A stretch of 57,424 nucleotides of DNA from NCBI GenBank assembly GCA_041399205.1, contig JAWKTK010000035.1:1-57424 (forward strand), read 5' to 3'. The DNA comes from JAGQOZ01 sp041399205 (GTDB taxonomy: Bacteria > Planctomycetota > Planctomycetia > Pirellulales > Pirellulaceae). The translations under genes and the position numbers were made by a program. Shown here in pieces: positions 40,575-50,612 of this stretch (its first letter is position 1; the number at the start of each line of letters is the position of its first letter). Under the pieces are notes generated by a model. It worked only from the letters and a program-made list of their open reading frames with translations, searched no databases and was not told the DNA's origin.

Positions 40575-41168
40575 ATGGAAACGACCACACCGTCCATCAC
40601 GGTCACACACGTTTTAGAACACTTGTTTTGTCCCAGGTTCACCTATTTCGAATACGTGTTAGCCATGCCGGAACGGCAAGAGAAACGCTGGAAAGTGCAG
40701 AAGGGACGCGAAGTGCACTTAGAACGAACGAAGGTGAACAAGTCGTACCTGCGCAAGAAGCTGAATGTGGTGAAGCGAGAGTTCGACGTGCCGCTGGCGG
40801 ATGTCGAACTACGCGTGCGAGGCGTGGCTGACGAAGTGCTGACGTTTGGCGATGGCACGATGGGGCCGTTCGATTACAAGTTCGCCATAGCTCCGAAGAA
40901 GACGTATCGAACTCAGCGTCTGCAATGTGTGCTGTACGGCATGCTAATCGAACGAGTCTTCCAGGTGCCGGTCAATCGCGGCTATCTGTGTTATACTCGG
41001 GACAATTATAAGATCGTCGAGGTCCCGATCACGGCGCGAGCTCGAACGGCCGCGTTGCAGGTGGTCGAGGAGGTCTTGCAAGTCATCGAACAAGGGTTTT
41101 TACCGTTACCGACGACGCAGCAAAATCGGTGCGTCGATTGCTGTTACCGAAAAGTTTGCATTCGATAG
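40575..41168 (+). CDS. cas4: CRISPR-associated exonuclease Cas4
   Basis: A 197-residue, intact PD-(D/E)xK nuclease with a 4Fe-4S cluster. Cys in HLFCPRFTYFEY, GREVHLER, the acidic residue in RGVADEV, DYK in FDYKFA, and TQRLQCVLYGML (QxxxY-like) line up as in Cas4. The C-terminal cysteines are in RCVDCCYRKVC. It trims prespacers and helps select PAM-containing ones together with Cas1-Cas2. It starts 7 bp after the preceding stop and is the last gene before the leader. Confidence 0.95.
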   Translation: METTTPSITVTHVLEHLFCPRFTYFEYVLAMPERQEKRWKVQKGREVHLERTKVNKSYLRKKLNVVKREFDVPLADVELRVRGVADEVLTFGDGTMGPFDYKFAIAPKKTYRTQRLQCVLYGMLIERVFQVPVNRGYLCYTRDNYKIVEVPITARARTAALQVVEEVLQVIEQGFLPLPTTQQNRCVDCCYRKVCIR

Positions 41169-41383
41169 GCCCGGCAAGCAGTATTCAGTCCAATCGACTC
41201 GTGCAAAATTATTGGCTCTTTGACAATCAGGTTGTGTATCTTGTTGCCACAGAAAGGCTTGCGGTGATTTTCTTTTGCGAGAACTCGCCGCAACGCCACA
41301 TGGCATCGTGGAGTGGAGTCAGCTATGCTACTCATTCAGAATTTCATCAAGGTCGTTTGGAGAAAGAACTTTTGCCCAGAGAA
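41169..41383 (+). promoter_or_regulatory. CRISPR leader region
   Basis: 215 bp between cas4 and the first repeat, with no coding potential. Repeat orientation (ATTGAAAC at the right end) puts the leader on this side. It should hold the array promoter and integration signals; no specific box is recognised. Confidence 0.6.
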
Positions 41384-43575
41384 GTCTTCGACGCCAATCC
41401 AAAACAACAAGGATTGAAACTTTTGGGAGTATTGCTATGGAAATCCCCGATTGGTTGTCTTCGACGCCAATCCAAAACAAGGATTGAAACCAATTTCCTG
41501 TGTTATAATCTCCTGTGTTGCAATTGTCTTCGACGCCAAATCCAAAACAACAAGGATTGAAACCTGATCGTCGATCAAACTCAGTTGTTCTTGGTTTCGG
41601 CTCCTCGACGCCAATCCAAAACAACAAGGATTGAAACAAACAAGCACATAAGGAATGATTTCATCCTTGTTGTCTTCGACGCCAATCCAAAACAACAAGG
41701 ATTGAAACCTGCTGCAATTTCACACCTTGCTTGAAGCGTGCTGTCTTCGACGCCAATCCAAAACAACAAGGATTGAAACATGAACTGATCACCTCAGACG
41801 AGATGGATAGGGGAGTCTTCGACGCCAATCCAAAACAACAAGGATTGAAACGAAAAAATGCAGCAGTTTAGGATTTTCAGACAAGGAAAGTCTTCGACGC
41901 CAATCCAAAACAACAAGATTGAAACTTTCTTGAGCCTAACGTTTCCAACGATAGATTCTTGTCTTCGACGCCAATCCAAAACAACAAGGATTGAAACGAA
42001 AAATGCAGCAGTTTAGGATTTTCTATTCGCGAAGTCTTCGACGCCAATCCAAAACAAGGATTGAAACTGGGTAAGGATTGGCAACCGCGAATAATCCTGT
42101 TGGTCTTGTCTTCGACGCCAATCCAAACAACAAGGATTGGAAACCAAAGTCGCAGAGGCTAATGGCTAGTTAAAGCGGAGTCTTCGACGCCAATCCAAAA
42201 CAACAAGGATTGAAACGGCACAGCGCAAGGTGCGCAGGCCCGACCCTGGTCTTCGACGCCAATCCAAAACAACAAGGATTGGTCAGGTTATCGTCGCGGA
42301 TCAGACTGGGGTCTTCGACGCCAATCCAAAACAACAAGGATTGAAACCATCATCCGGACGGCCAAGAATCTCCCAATTACGTCTTCGACGCCAATCCAAA
42401 ACAACAAGGATTGAAACGTACGTTCCGACAGTCACTTTCGCATTCGGATCTTGTCTTCGACGCCAATCCAAAACAACAAGGATTGAAACAAGTTCCAGAT
42501 AAAACACGGCTGACCAGCGGTGGTTCGTCTTCGACGCCAATCCAAAACAACAAGGATTGAAACCTGCACGGCCTGTCGAACCGGCTGAGGATTGGAGTTC
42601 GACGCCAATCCAAAACAACAAGGATTGGAACATGAATTCAGCGACATTTACTGAACAGCGGATTGGCTTGTCTTCGACGCCAATCCAAAACAACAAGGAT
42701 TGAAACGATGAACGAGCCTGGATTTTCCAAAATCGGTCAATGGGTTCGACGCCAATCCAAAACAACAAGGATTGAAACTACAACGCATCATGGTTGATGA
42801 GCACTCGCGGAGTCTTCGACGCCAACTAAAACACAAGGATTGAAACGCGGAAGTGTCTGAGAATCCGTTTTACATGCGTTATCGTCTTCGACGCCAATCC
42901 AAAACAACAAGGATTGAAACTGACTCAGCCACCGCAACGAATCGGGTTCAGATCGTCTTCGACGCCAATCCAAACAACAAGGATTGAAACGGGAATAACA
43001 CTGCCGACGATTCTGCACCTTATTCTTGGTCTTCGACGCCAATCCAAAACAACAAGGATTGAAACCCGGTCGACGTATTCACGCCAGTCGCGTATCTCCG
43101 CAAAGTCTTCGACGCCAACCAAAACAACAAGGATTGAAACCCCGTCGATTCAACGACCTATCCCCGGCCGTAATGGTCTTCGACGCCAATCCAAACAACA
43201 AGGATTGGAAACGACGAAAGTGGATACACTTGGCGGGCAGTCGGGCAGCCTCGACGCCAATCCAAACAACAAGGATTGAAACGGGTAAGATATGATCGAG
43301 TATATTGATGCGTTGGGTCTTCGACGCCAATCCAAACAACAAGGATTGAAACTGGTATGTTTTCGTAATGACCTACCGTCTGAGGGAGGTTCTCGACGCC
43401 AATCCAAAACAACAAGGATTGAAACTCAGCGCCAAGTATCGGGGAAGTGTTGTCATTCGACGTCTTCGACGCCAATCCAAAACAACAAGGATTGAAACTT
43501 TCCAATAAATACGGATACACCAACTTAGGTGCCATCGTGTCTTCGACGCCAATCCAAAACAACAAGGATTGAAAC
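41384..43575 (+). CRISPR. CRISPR array, about 31 repeats of 37 nt and 30 spacers
   Basis: The consensus repeat starts GTCTTCGACGCC and ends AACAAGGATTGAAAC; CAATCC and GGATTG inside it can pair around an A-rich loop. Spacers are about 34-38 nt. The terminal ATTGAAAC is the usual 8-nt crRNA handle for Cas6-processed type I-A/B/D and III systems and sets transcription left to right, in line with the cas genes. About half the repeats differ by small indels (CAAAC for CAAAAC, loss of AAC, GGAAAC for GAAAC) or have a shortened left end. The repeat after 42249 lacks its GAAAC end. Two spacers share the same first 24 or so bases. Confidence 0.98.
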
Positions 43576-43712
43576 GGACGACGGCGAGTTAGACTCGGCA
43601 TCGATTGTCGGGTGGCAATTGTTCAGACTGGCCGCAATTATCTGAATTAATAAAATCGAAGCATCAACAGGCAAGCGATCTGTGGAAGAGATTCTTGTCT
43701 GGTTTTTTTGGA

Positions 43713-44111
43713 TCATCGATTCATCCAGGTGATACTCAGCTGGATGACCGTGGCAATCGAGACCCAGACGAAAATTACGGAAGCTGTGCCAAGGCAACCC
43801 ATTTGTAATGCTTCCAGATGGCGACCATCATCCAGATAATCGTTCCCCAAACAATCAGAATATCCCGGCAGCTAACGGCAGTTCCACCAAGCCGAATTGG
43901 ATGGGCGTGAGAAATTAGGTTCGCCACAAGATTGGTGACAAACGGCACGACGATGGTCCACGACAGCTTCTTTCCTGCATGCCTGCCCAGCACGAAGCCA
44001 AAAGGTTAGCACGATGACTGGGTAAAGAATCTGCCATATCAGGCCGATCGTCGCTGGCAGCGGTGTCCAGGACGGTTTCCACAAGCTGCTGTACCACTCC
44101 ATCCACGTCAT
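43713..44111 (-). CDS. TspO/MBR-family membrane protein, frame breaks
   Basis: Across indels: MEWYSSLWKPSWTPLPATIGLIW, QILYPVIVLTF, LSWTIVVPFVTNLVANLISH, ILIVWGTIIWMMVAIWKHYKWVALAQLP, and VWVSIATVIQLSITWMNR. The WY-S-L-KPSW start, five hydrophobic helices and the PY-x-VWVSIAT end fit the tryptophan-rich TspO/MBR family (porphyrin/sterol-binding inner-membrane proteins). Length about 130 residues, slightly short. It is convergent with the array. A link to the defence genes is not evident. Confidence 0.7.
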
Positions 44112-44358
44112 TCGACCGATTCCTCGGGCCAAGATTCAGGCGGCCTCACATCCCAATCCCGTGCCTGCGAATCCATCGATTCGCCGCGAGAAGTCGCGAT
44201 AGGTGGTATCCACCAAAACGATCCGGTTGCCTTTGCGAATTCTGGCGGAATCCTCCCATCGACAAATCTTCACCAACTTCGAGCTTCCCGCCAGATTGCA
44301 GGAAGTTCGCGAGGTGCAAGGAAATTTACCTCATCGCCTAGGTGATCACGTGCTCGCT
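44112..44358. other. no assignable gene
   Basis: Minus-strand fragments such as SMGGFRQNSQRQPDRFGGYH and VDTTYRDFSRRIDGFAGTG suggest a small broken reading frame upstream of the TspO gene, but no family is recognised. Confidence 0.4.
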
Positions 44359-44870
44359 TCATTTTCGTGTCTCATCGTTATCAGAATGTGATGTAAGCAT
44401 CGCCTTGAATGCCTCGTTTGGCCTACCGTAAACTTGGGACTTCGTTGTCGCCAGAGCCGGAAAGCAAGATGTCGTTAAGCTCAAAGCCGACATCGTGCGG
44501 TGAAAGATCCCTCGGCCAGCCAATGCTTGGCGAACTTGAGGTCGTTCATCGATCCGGTGACAGACCGATTTAACGACTTGGCGAATATTACAGAGCTGCT
44601 GGCCGGCACGTGAACTTCTGATGGCAAACGCTTGTTCGTCCGCTTCCATGAATTCGCGAATAGTCTGTTCAACAAAACGCCCTTCATTCGTACCGTGCAT
44701 TACGCAAGAATACAGCGAAGCCGTGTTCGACACGATGGTGTACTGCGTTCGTCCTGCTGTGAACAAGTTACACGACCAATCTGGCAAAGGGATTTTCGTC
44801 CAGCGGACTCTCTGACAACCGCCCGGCTTTGATCTTAGTGCCAAGCTTCTGCGTAAAGGCGAAAGATCAT
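44359..44870 (-). CDS. DUF6933-type protein, frame breaks
   Basis: Read across frames from the ATG at 44870: MIFRL, LGTKIKAGRLSESPLDENPF, DWSCNLFTAGRTQYTIVSNT, ASLYSCVMHGTNEGRFVEQT, IREFMEADEQAF, SLNRSVTGSMNDLKFAKHWL, GRPNEAFKAML. The W-x-x-NLF-x-x-RTQY-x-x-x-NTASLYS and NRSVTGSMNDL patterns fit the family named DUF6933, function unknown. About 165 residues, cytoplasmic. It is on the same strand as the membrane-complex genes upstream but 148 bp from the next one. Confidence 0.65.
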
Positions 44871-45017
44871 CCTCGGCCTCTCACGCAACACGTTTGCCAG
44901 ATGGTGTGGCAGAGACATTGGGAGTTTCGCACGGATTTCAACGAGTTGGCCTCCGCAGGCCGGACGCTGGCCTTGACGCTTCCTGGCCGGTCTCGTGATC
45001 ATTCTGTTTGTCGTTTA

Positions 45018-45430
45018 TCACGCTTCCACCTCCAGCAACCAATCCCTTGCTCGTTCCACCAGCAGCAAATCGCGGTACGTCGTCGAATGTCGTCTTTCCG
45101 CATTTCCTCGATTTCGTCGGCGTCGAACTCGATTTCCTCTTCTCCCAACAGAGAGTGCGACCTCGGTTCGAACAAGCTGGGATCGAAGGGTTCCGTCTGA
45201 CGAGCTGTTTCCAGATATTGGGCCAGTTGCAGCGTTCAAAGATCGTCTTGATCTTGGCTACGGAAATCCGGAAGCTCGTCCCGAAAGTCAGTATCCGATT
45301 CGGCAGCCTCGAGAAAATTTAAGAACTTTTCGCCGATCAAGTAATCCAGGCCTTTTGCGTGCCAAAAATCATTCTCGATGTTTTCGGCCGCCTCGCACTG
45401 TTCAATCCAAATTTCAGGTGGTTCCATCAT
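45018..45430 (-). CDS. small acidic hypothetical protein, frame breaks
   Basis: Starts MMEPPEIWIEQCEAAENIEN, then FWHAKGLDYLIGEKFLNFLE, AAESDTDFRDELPDF. The C-terminal half in other frames has LLGEEEIEFDADEIEEM, RDLLLVERARDWLLEVEA. About 135 residues, strongly acidic in the middle and helical. Family not recognised; similar small proteins occur next to unrelated genes in planctomycetes, as far as I recall. Confidence 0.5.
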
Positions 45431-45811
45431 GGTACTCCTTGTAGGTCCGATTTCTTGGGCCAACAATCATCAGCATACGAAAACCCGCGGATGGTTGGCC
45501 ATATGGGATCCACTGCCGCCCAAAAATCGACGAACACACGATTTTCAGTTGCGTGGGTTTCAACGACTGGATCTGTGCGAACGGTACCGTATGATCCAGG
45601 TAGAAATGCCTACGCGACTTTACCTGGACTCGGCACGTATGGGCCTGCTGTCCGAGCGAGCGGAAGTTGGCCCACTTCGATCATGATACGATTCGAACGT
45701 CAGATACCGTGAGCCTGGACGAAATTGAACGAATTGTGATTTAGTCAAATACACTCCCAAAACCGATGGACCGTCACAGTCGTCTACCTGTTATCAACAT
45801 CTTGATACCGG
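45431..45811. other. no gene seen
   Basis: Plus-strand frames here lack any recognisable domain and overlap each other. It may hold the 3' end signals of the membrane operon and the promoter of the small acidic protein gene. Confidence 0.45.
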
Positions 45812-46712
45812 CTACTGTACAGACTGCGGCCCGGACGCGTTGGTAATGATGCCACCATCGACTTTTACGGGAATGAGCCGCTGATATTTCAGCTAGATTC
45901 TACCAATGCGTTCTTGACGAACTCGAATTGCTCGAATGAATCATGCCGACGGCCACCATGATATAGTGTGTATCTTGCGAAACGCGATCTAGTAACGAAT
46001 CAAATTGACGTTGAAATCGCGAGCTATTACTGACGGACCCCCTGATAGGGCTTGGGGGTCGCAGTGACTTCGTCAAGGATTCTTGCGTAATGATAAAGTC
46101 TCTGAGTAATTCAAAACACCAGAGTCGCCGTTGCCTTCGTACATCGCATAGGATCCGCCCAAAGCGAAGGATTGAAGGCAAACTCGCTTTGGTGGTTGCC
46201 CTAAGGCGTGGCAGCTTTGTTGTTTTGGAACGCGTCTTCACCTGAGTCGCAAAGAGAATACGAAGGTTGGACATTTCGCCCGTTTCGAATCCAACAGGCT
46301 CGTGCGTCTTCCACTTTTTTCACCAAATCATTTATTCCTGACTGCTTTGCCGCAATCTCGGAAACCAAGTTGGTCCGCCGTTTCATTAATGTCGATTGAG
46401 ATTCGAACAGTTGACTTAATTCTGCGTCAGTTTCGCGTCGCTCAGGCCCTGTTGGAGGCGTTCGCTAATTTGTTCTTGTAGGTCACGGTTTGTTTCTGTT
46501 TCTCGTTTCATTGCCTGCAAGCGTTCTGTAGCCTACCTGGAGTTCGACGAGTTCCAAACGAGAGGATTCTTTGACGACAATGTCGATGGGTTCATCTTTT
46601 TGTGATTCCAGTGATATGGCAATCAGAACTGCCAGAAAAGAATGCCGCCAAATGCATTCGTCATGGTGTCTAAGAGGAGTTCCAGACTTGAGTCAGCGTG
46701 CCTGCGTCGCAT
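45812..46712 (-). CDS. TM/coiled-coil protein of the ExbB-like membrane cluster, frame breaks
   Basis: The ATG at 46712 begins MRRRHADSSLELLLDTMTNAF, then GGILFLAVLIAISLESQ, one transmembrane helix near the N-terminus. A long coiled coil follows (AMKRETETNRDLQEQISERL, LMKRRTNLVSEIAAKQSGIN, DLVKKVEDA). The C-terminal part has LPRLRATTK, EFAFILRFGRI-like and DTHYIMVAVW segments, ending YQRLIPVKVDGGI. The LLLDT-x-TN-x-FGG-x-L start recurs in planctomycete proteins paired with MotA/ExbB-like channels. It probably sits in the inner membrane with the coil outside, like an ExbD/MotB-type partner. Confidence 0.6.
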
Positions 46713-46716
46713 GGTA

Positions 46717-47529
46717 TCAGATCCCTGCGCCTGTGACCGAGTCCAGAACGGTTGCATCCTCGGGAACGAGTTCAATACCAAACGCATATCCGCTTGGTTT
46801 AACAATGTCTTCTAAGTCGTTAAACGTGAAATGCCTTTTTAGGAGTGACAACCAACAGAAAGTAGTCGGTATTGGAACTCAGGTTTCGACGAATCCAAGT
46901 TTGATCCTGAATCACAGTCAGAACCTGTGAACACAACCGACTTTTGCTTTTACCGCTGAGCAATTCCAATCTGGTTCGCTCGAATTTCAACGATCCACTG
47001 TGATTTGCCGTCTTGCGACGGTGTGTTGTAGATGATGCGATTTGAGTTTTCCAGCTCTTCCAATTGCTGCTCTAGCAGTTCGATGCTCTGCTGCGTCTCC
47101 CTTAGTGTTTCAGCGTGTCCGGCCAATTCTTCCTCGACTTGGCTCGTCACTAAACGCTGCTCTTCCGCCACAAGCCGATCACGAGATTCCAGCCGTTGAT
47201 TCTCGGCATTCAGTGATTCAACCTGCTGGCTCAGTATCTCAGATCTCTGGCAATGTTTTCGGGAGATAAGGATTTACCCGGATTTAGTGACACGGACGAC
47301 GTGGACACATTATTCTGAATGGCATCCAGTTCGTCGCTGAGTAACTGAATGGCAGAATCGCGTCGTCGGCAATCAAGTCGGTTTGAACTTGTGGTGCCAA
47401 AGATTTCTGCTGATTAACGATAGTGCCAGTACCAGCGTGACCAGAATGAAAATACCGGTCACGGATGTGATGATGTCTCTGAAACGAAAAGAGCGAAAAC
47501 GTCGCCTGCGGTTTCCTACGTCGTGCCAT
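46717..47529 (-). CDS. ExbD/MotB-like TM-coiled-coil partner, frame breaks
   Basis: The ATG at 47529 begins MARRRKPQATFS. The single N-terminal transmembrane segment is IITSVTGIFILVTLVLALSL. A coiled coil follows (QQVESLNAENQRLESRDRLV, EELAGHAETLRETQQSIELL) and then a small domain with IIYNTPSQDGKSQWIVEI, YFLLVVTPKKAF and SGYAFGIELVPEDATVLD. One N-terminal helix plus a periplasmic region is the topology of ExbD, TolR and MotB. Its start overlaps the end of the channel gene by a few bases and its stop is 4 bp from the next start, so the operon is tight. No peptidoglycan-binding OmpA domain is seen. Confidence 0.62.
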
Positions 47530-47536
47530 GTACGCC

Positions 47537-48399
47537 CTAAGTGGATGAGACTCGCAATCGTCCGACGATACGTTTGACGTGCAGAAATCGGTGGTGCACG
47601 CGTCCAGAAATTCTTCTTCGCTCTTTTTTGAAATACAACAATCAGCTGTAACAACAACGCCGCGACTAATGCGACAAGTGTCGTTCTCAGCGCAGTCGCC
47701 AGTCCGGCCGTAACGCTTTTTAGAGCGGTCGTAATCTGCTCCAGTTGCCGCCTGAACCGGCTTCGAGCACCCCACCGAATCCGCCGATAGCCGAGGACAG
47801 GCCGAGTACTGCCGATAAATCCCAGCACCGGTATGGCCCAGATGAATCCTTGGATTAACGTGAGTAGCTGGTTTCCAGTGATGATTCTTCGTGTTCTGCC
47901 TGGGCACGAAGAATATCGTCGACGTCTGCTACTCGACCAATGTTCTTGCGAGATTCGCCAGTGCAACGACGATGCGATTGAGCAAGATGAAATGGCCTGG
48001 ATTGTCTACCACCATATGGATGTGATCGATCAGTTTGCTGGCAGTGGAGGGTGACAGAGACAAATCATGTTCGTCAGGAATCAGTTCAAGCTTGAAGACC
48101 TGTTTCAACGCCAGTTTTCTCCATTTCAGTGCCAAAATTGCGAGCCGCCCAAAAGAAGAGAAAGACCACCACATAAGGTGCTGGCCGCGTTGCGTGAACA
48201 TGCTGTAAACGCCGAACCTTCACAAAGGGCATCGCAGCACCAAAGAAGATGGCGGTCAAGAGTGCTCCGATCAAGAACGAGCAGGTTATTGGTTCGAGTA
48301 TATTTACCGCCGCGGAAACCAATCGACTCAGCTCAATATCGCTTTTGGACCAGGACAGCAAAGGCTCGGCATATCCTCAGTTGACATTCTGTTACCCAT
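47537..48399 (-). CDS. MotA/TolQ/ExbB-family proton channel, frame breaks
   Basis: From the ATG at 48399: SDIELSRLVSAAVNILEPIT, CSFLIGALLTAIFFGAAMPF, PYVVVFLFFWAA, then a cytoplasmic stretch (FKLELIPDEHDLSLSPSTAS, LIDHIHMVVDNPGHFILLNR). The family core follows: VIQGFIWAIPVLGFIGT, WSQITTALKSVTAGLATAF, ETTLVALVAALLLQLIVVFQ, RSEEEFLDACTDFC. The conserved GLIGTVxG- and GLxxAxxTTxxGL-type helices identify the family. Such channels use ion flow to drive a partner. About 285 residues. Zorya anti-phage systems use a related MotA-MotB pair. Confidence 0.78.
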
Positions 48400-48415
48400 A
48401 CCGCTCAATGATGCG

Positions 48416-49245
48416 CTAGACCGCAAAGATCCAGATCACAAAAACACTTAAGAAGGCAGCAATGGCAATGAAGACTGCAGATACAGAAAGATCCAAAAAA
48501 GCTTTCAGGCTACCCAACGCTTCGCTTAAAGCTTCGACGATTCCAATCGTTCGGCTTTGACAAGTTTGGCTCGATACTACTAAGCAAACTGTCCCGGTGA
48601 GGATCGTGCTTCCAAATACAATCGTAAACATTCCGCCCGCGATGGCGACACTCGCGTTTTTTCGAACCCAAGAACCACGGCTCCCACTCCGGTGACAATC
48701 TGAAACGCGGCAAAACATAGCTAAGCATGACCGTCACCAAGGCCCAAGGTGCTGACGAAGTGGCGGTGGTGCGAAGCAATTCGCTTGTCTGCGAATGAGA
48801 GTGCTTGTCTCCTGAATCGAAGTGGATCGCGCCGGACGACCAATCCGTCAATCGAATTTGCTGGTTGCCAGTCTTGAAAGCCCTGTCGCCAGACAGACGC
48901 ATCGTGAGGCGACGCTAACGCATTTACTCGTTGCTTTAGTTCGGCGAACGTCATCGGCCCTACTCGGCACCCGGCCAGGTACCAACTCGATTCGCTGGGA
49001 GCATTCGCATTCGTTTCATTCGCTGTTGTGGATTCCGGTGATCAGAATGGCTTGATGAAGCGTCACGCGAGGACTTCTTCGCTTGGAAAAACGAAAACAA
49101 CATCGCCCGCTCGCTGCCATTCTTGTTGATTCGAAGAAACTTCGTGGATCGGCCGTCCGACCACGTTTTGCCAGTTCCAAAGCTTCTGTTCATCGAATGG
49201 GCCGGCAATCTTGCCCCTTAACCGAACATGGCATGAGTTGCTCAT
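48416..49245 (-). CDS. membrane protein with two GYF_2-type domains, frame breaks
   Basis: The ATG at 49245 starts MSNSCHVRLRGKIAGPFDEQ, a GYF_2-like domain (GPF-x-x-x-x-LW, then W-x-x-A). A second domain reads SSWYLAGCRVGPMTFAELKQ and SVWRQGFQDWQPANSI. After a short polar linker come hydrophobic helices: SSAPWALVTVMLSYVL, ASVAIAGGMFTIVFG, SVSAVFIAIAAFLSVFVIWI. GYF_2 domains bind short proline-rich or linear peptides. It ends 16 bp before the channel gene, so it likely belongs to that complex. Confidence 0.62.
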
Positions 49246-49252
49246 CGTCAAT

Positions 49253-50612
49253 CTACTCTGACTTGATGTAGGTACACGGGAAGTCCTTCGACCAATTCTT
49301 TTCAGACGAATCCCAGCTGATTTGGTCATCTTCTGAATGCTGCCAATTTGCGCAATGCGAATTGGCGAATCAAAGTGACCAGGCAAAGCGACAAACAGAC
49401 TCCTTTCGACATTGCGATTCGAAGTTTCATAGACCCATGCCCAATATTGGCGCCCAAGCCAACCCGACCAAACCAGAGGCGGCATGGGGATCGAGTAAAT
49501 CTTGGCGGCAATGCTTGGCCGTATTCTGTATGGCCTTGGCCGTTAATTCGGAGACATTGTCCAAGCACGCCTGTGCAATTTGACGAGACTTGGCGGCGTC
49601 TAGATCATCGGGTTTGAGCCAATTGGCACGATCGTCGACTTCGACTGCATCCAGTTTTTTCTGCAAATCCCCAAACGCCAATTCCATGGGAAGGCTGCCC
49701 GACATGCCGATGTAGATCAGGTCGTTTAACATGGTGTATTTCAGAATCGGTTCCAGTTCATCTTGTTCTAAGGTCAGCCGAATACAGTTGCAGAATTTTG
49801 CTTTCCCAGGCATATCGATTTGAAGCGGTCACCTGATTTATAGCCCCCAGAGCTTTGGCAATCTGTCCGCCAAGTTTAAAAGGTGGAGATACGGAAATAC
49901 TTCGGAAAGTTGTTGCGCAGATTCTGCTCCGGAATCGGGCGCCATCGAATTGAGATGGTGTATCTGAACTTCAGTCGAATATTGGCAGGTTTCTGACTGC
50001 GAAACTCATCGTAGCCGGGTTCTGTAAGGTAATATTGGCTCATTGTCTTTCGGTCCGAGCACATAAAGCTGCATGACAGGTTGCTTGTAAACGTCGATCA
50101 AAGGCGCGACGTCAGTGCGTCACCGTTTTCTCCGGATGTCGCGCCGAAATCAAGTCGACACTTCGAAACGTGTTCTGCCAATCGTCAGAATTTCCAGGTA
50201 ATGGTCCATCCAAACATGGACGAAGTTGCTCCGACAACAAGTTGAGCACGAACCGGAGTGAGGCTGGAAATATCACCATTTGGAATTTCTTCAAATATCT
50301 CGCTTAGCCGGTCCATCTGTCGCCAAACAGCAAGGTGCGAATCGTCCGTAATTCGCTCTAAATCGGTACATCGAAGGTGAAACGTTTGCCAGAAACTTCA
50401 ATTGAGCAACAAACTTATCGACGTCGCCAACGGCCAAAGTGATTAGATCCTTCAAATTCATTTGCTTCCTTCGCAGCGGTTGTCGTTTCGATTCGCTCCG
50501 GTACCCGCTCGAAGCAACAGCAAATTATTCGAGCGTTTCCGGACATGTTTCCATTGGTGCGATCCAAATCGTCCAGGCGGTCCAGCAGTGGTTGTAGCAA
50601 GTCATTGGTCAA
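49253..50612 (-). CDS. conserved hypothetical protein of the GTPase-channel cluster, frame breaks
   Basis: Pieces in order: TNDLLQPLLDRLDDLDRTNG, DLITLAVGDVDKFVAQLKFL, SLTPVRAQLVVGATSSMFG, LIDVYKQPVMQLYVLGP, MSQYYLTEPGYDEFRSQKPA, FRYTISIRWRPIPEQNLRN, PGKAKFCNCIRLTLEQDELE, ILKYTMLNDLIYIGMSGSLP, SMKLRIAMSKGVCLSL. The total is near 450 residues. No family recognised. It is collinear with, and downstream of, the GAP1-type gene. The start is approximate. Confidence 0.45.

Noticed and set aside
42230..43295. Plus-strand frames with repeated LRRQSKTTRIET
   Set aside because: Also translated repeat-spacer units, not proteins.
41328..43601. Minus-strand reading frames rich in FNPCCFGLASKT-like and SILVVLDWRRR-like repeats
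   Set aside because: They are the translated CRISPR repeat on the opposite strand, a known annotation artefact.
46717..48399. Assignment as a Zorya (ZorA-ZorB) system
   Set aside because: The partner lacks an OmpA/peptidoglycan-binding domain and no ZorC, ZorD or ZorE is present in the window.
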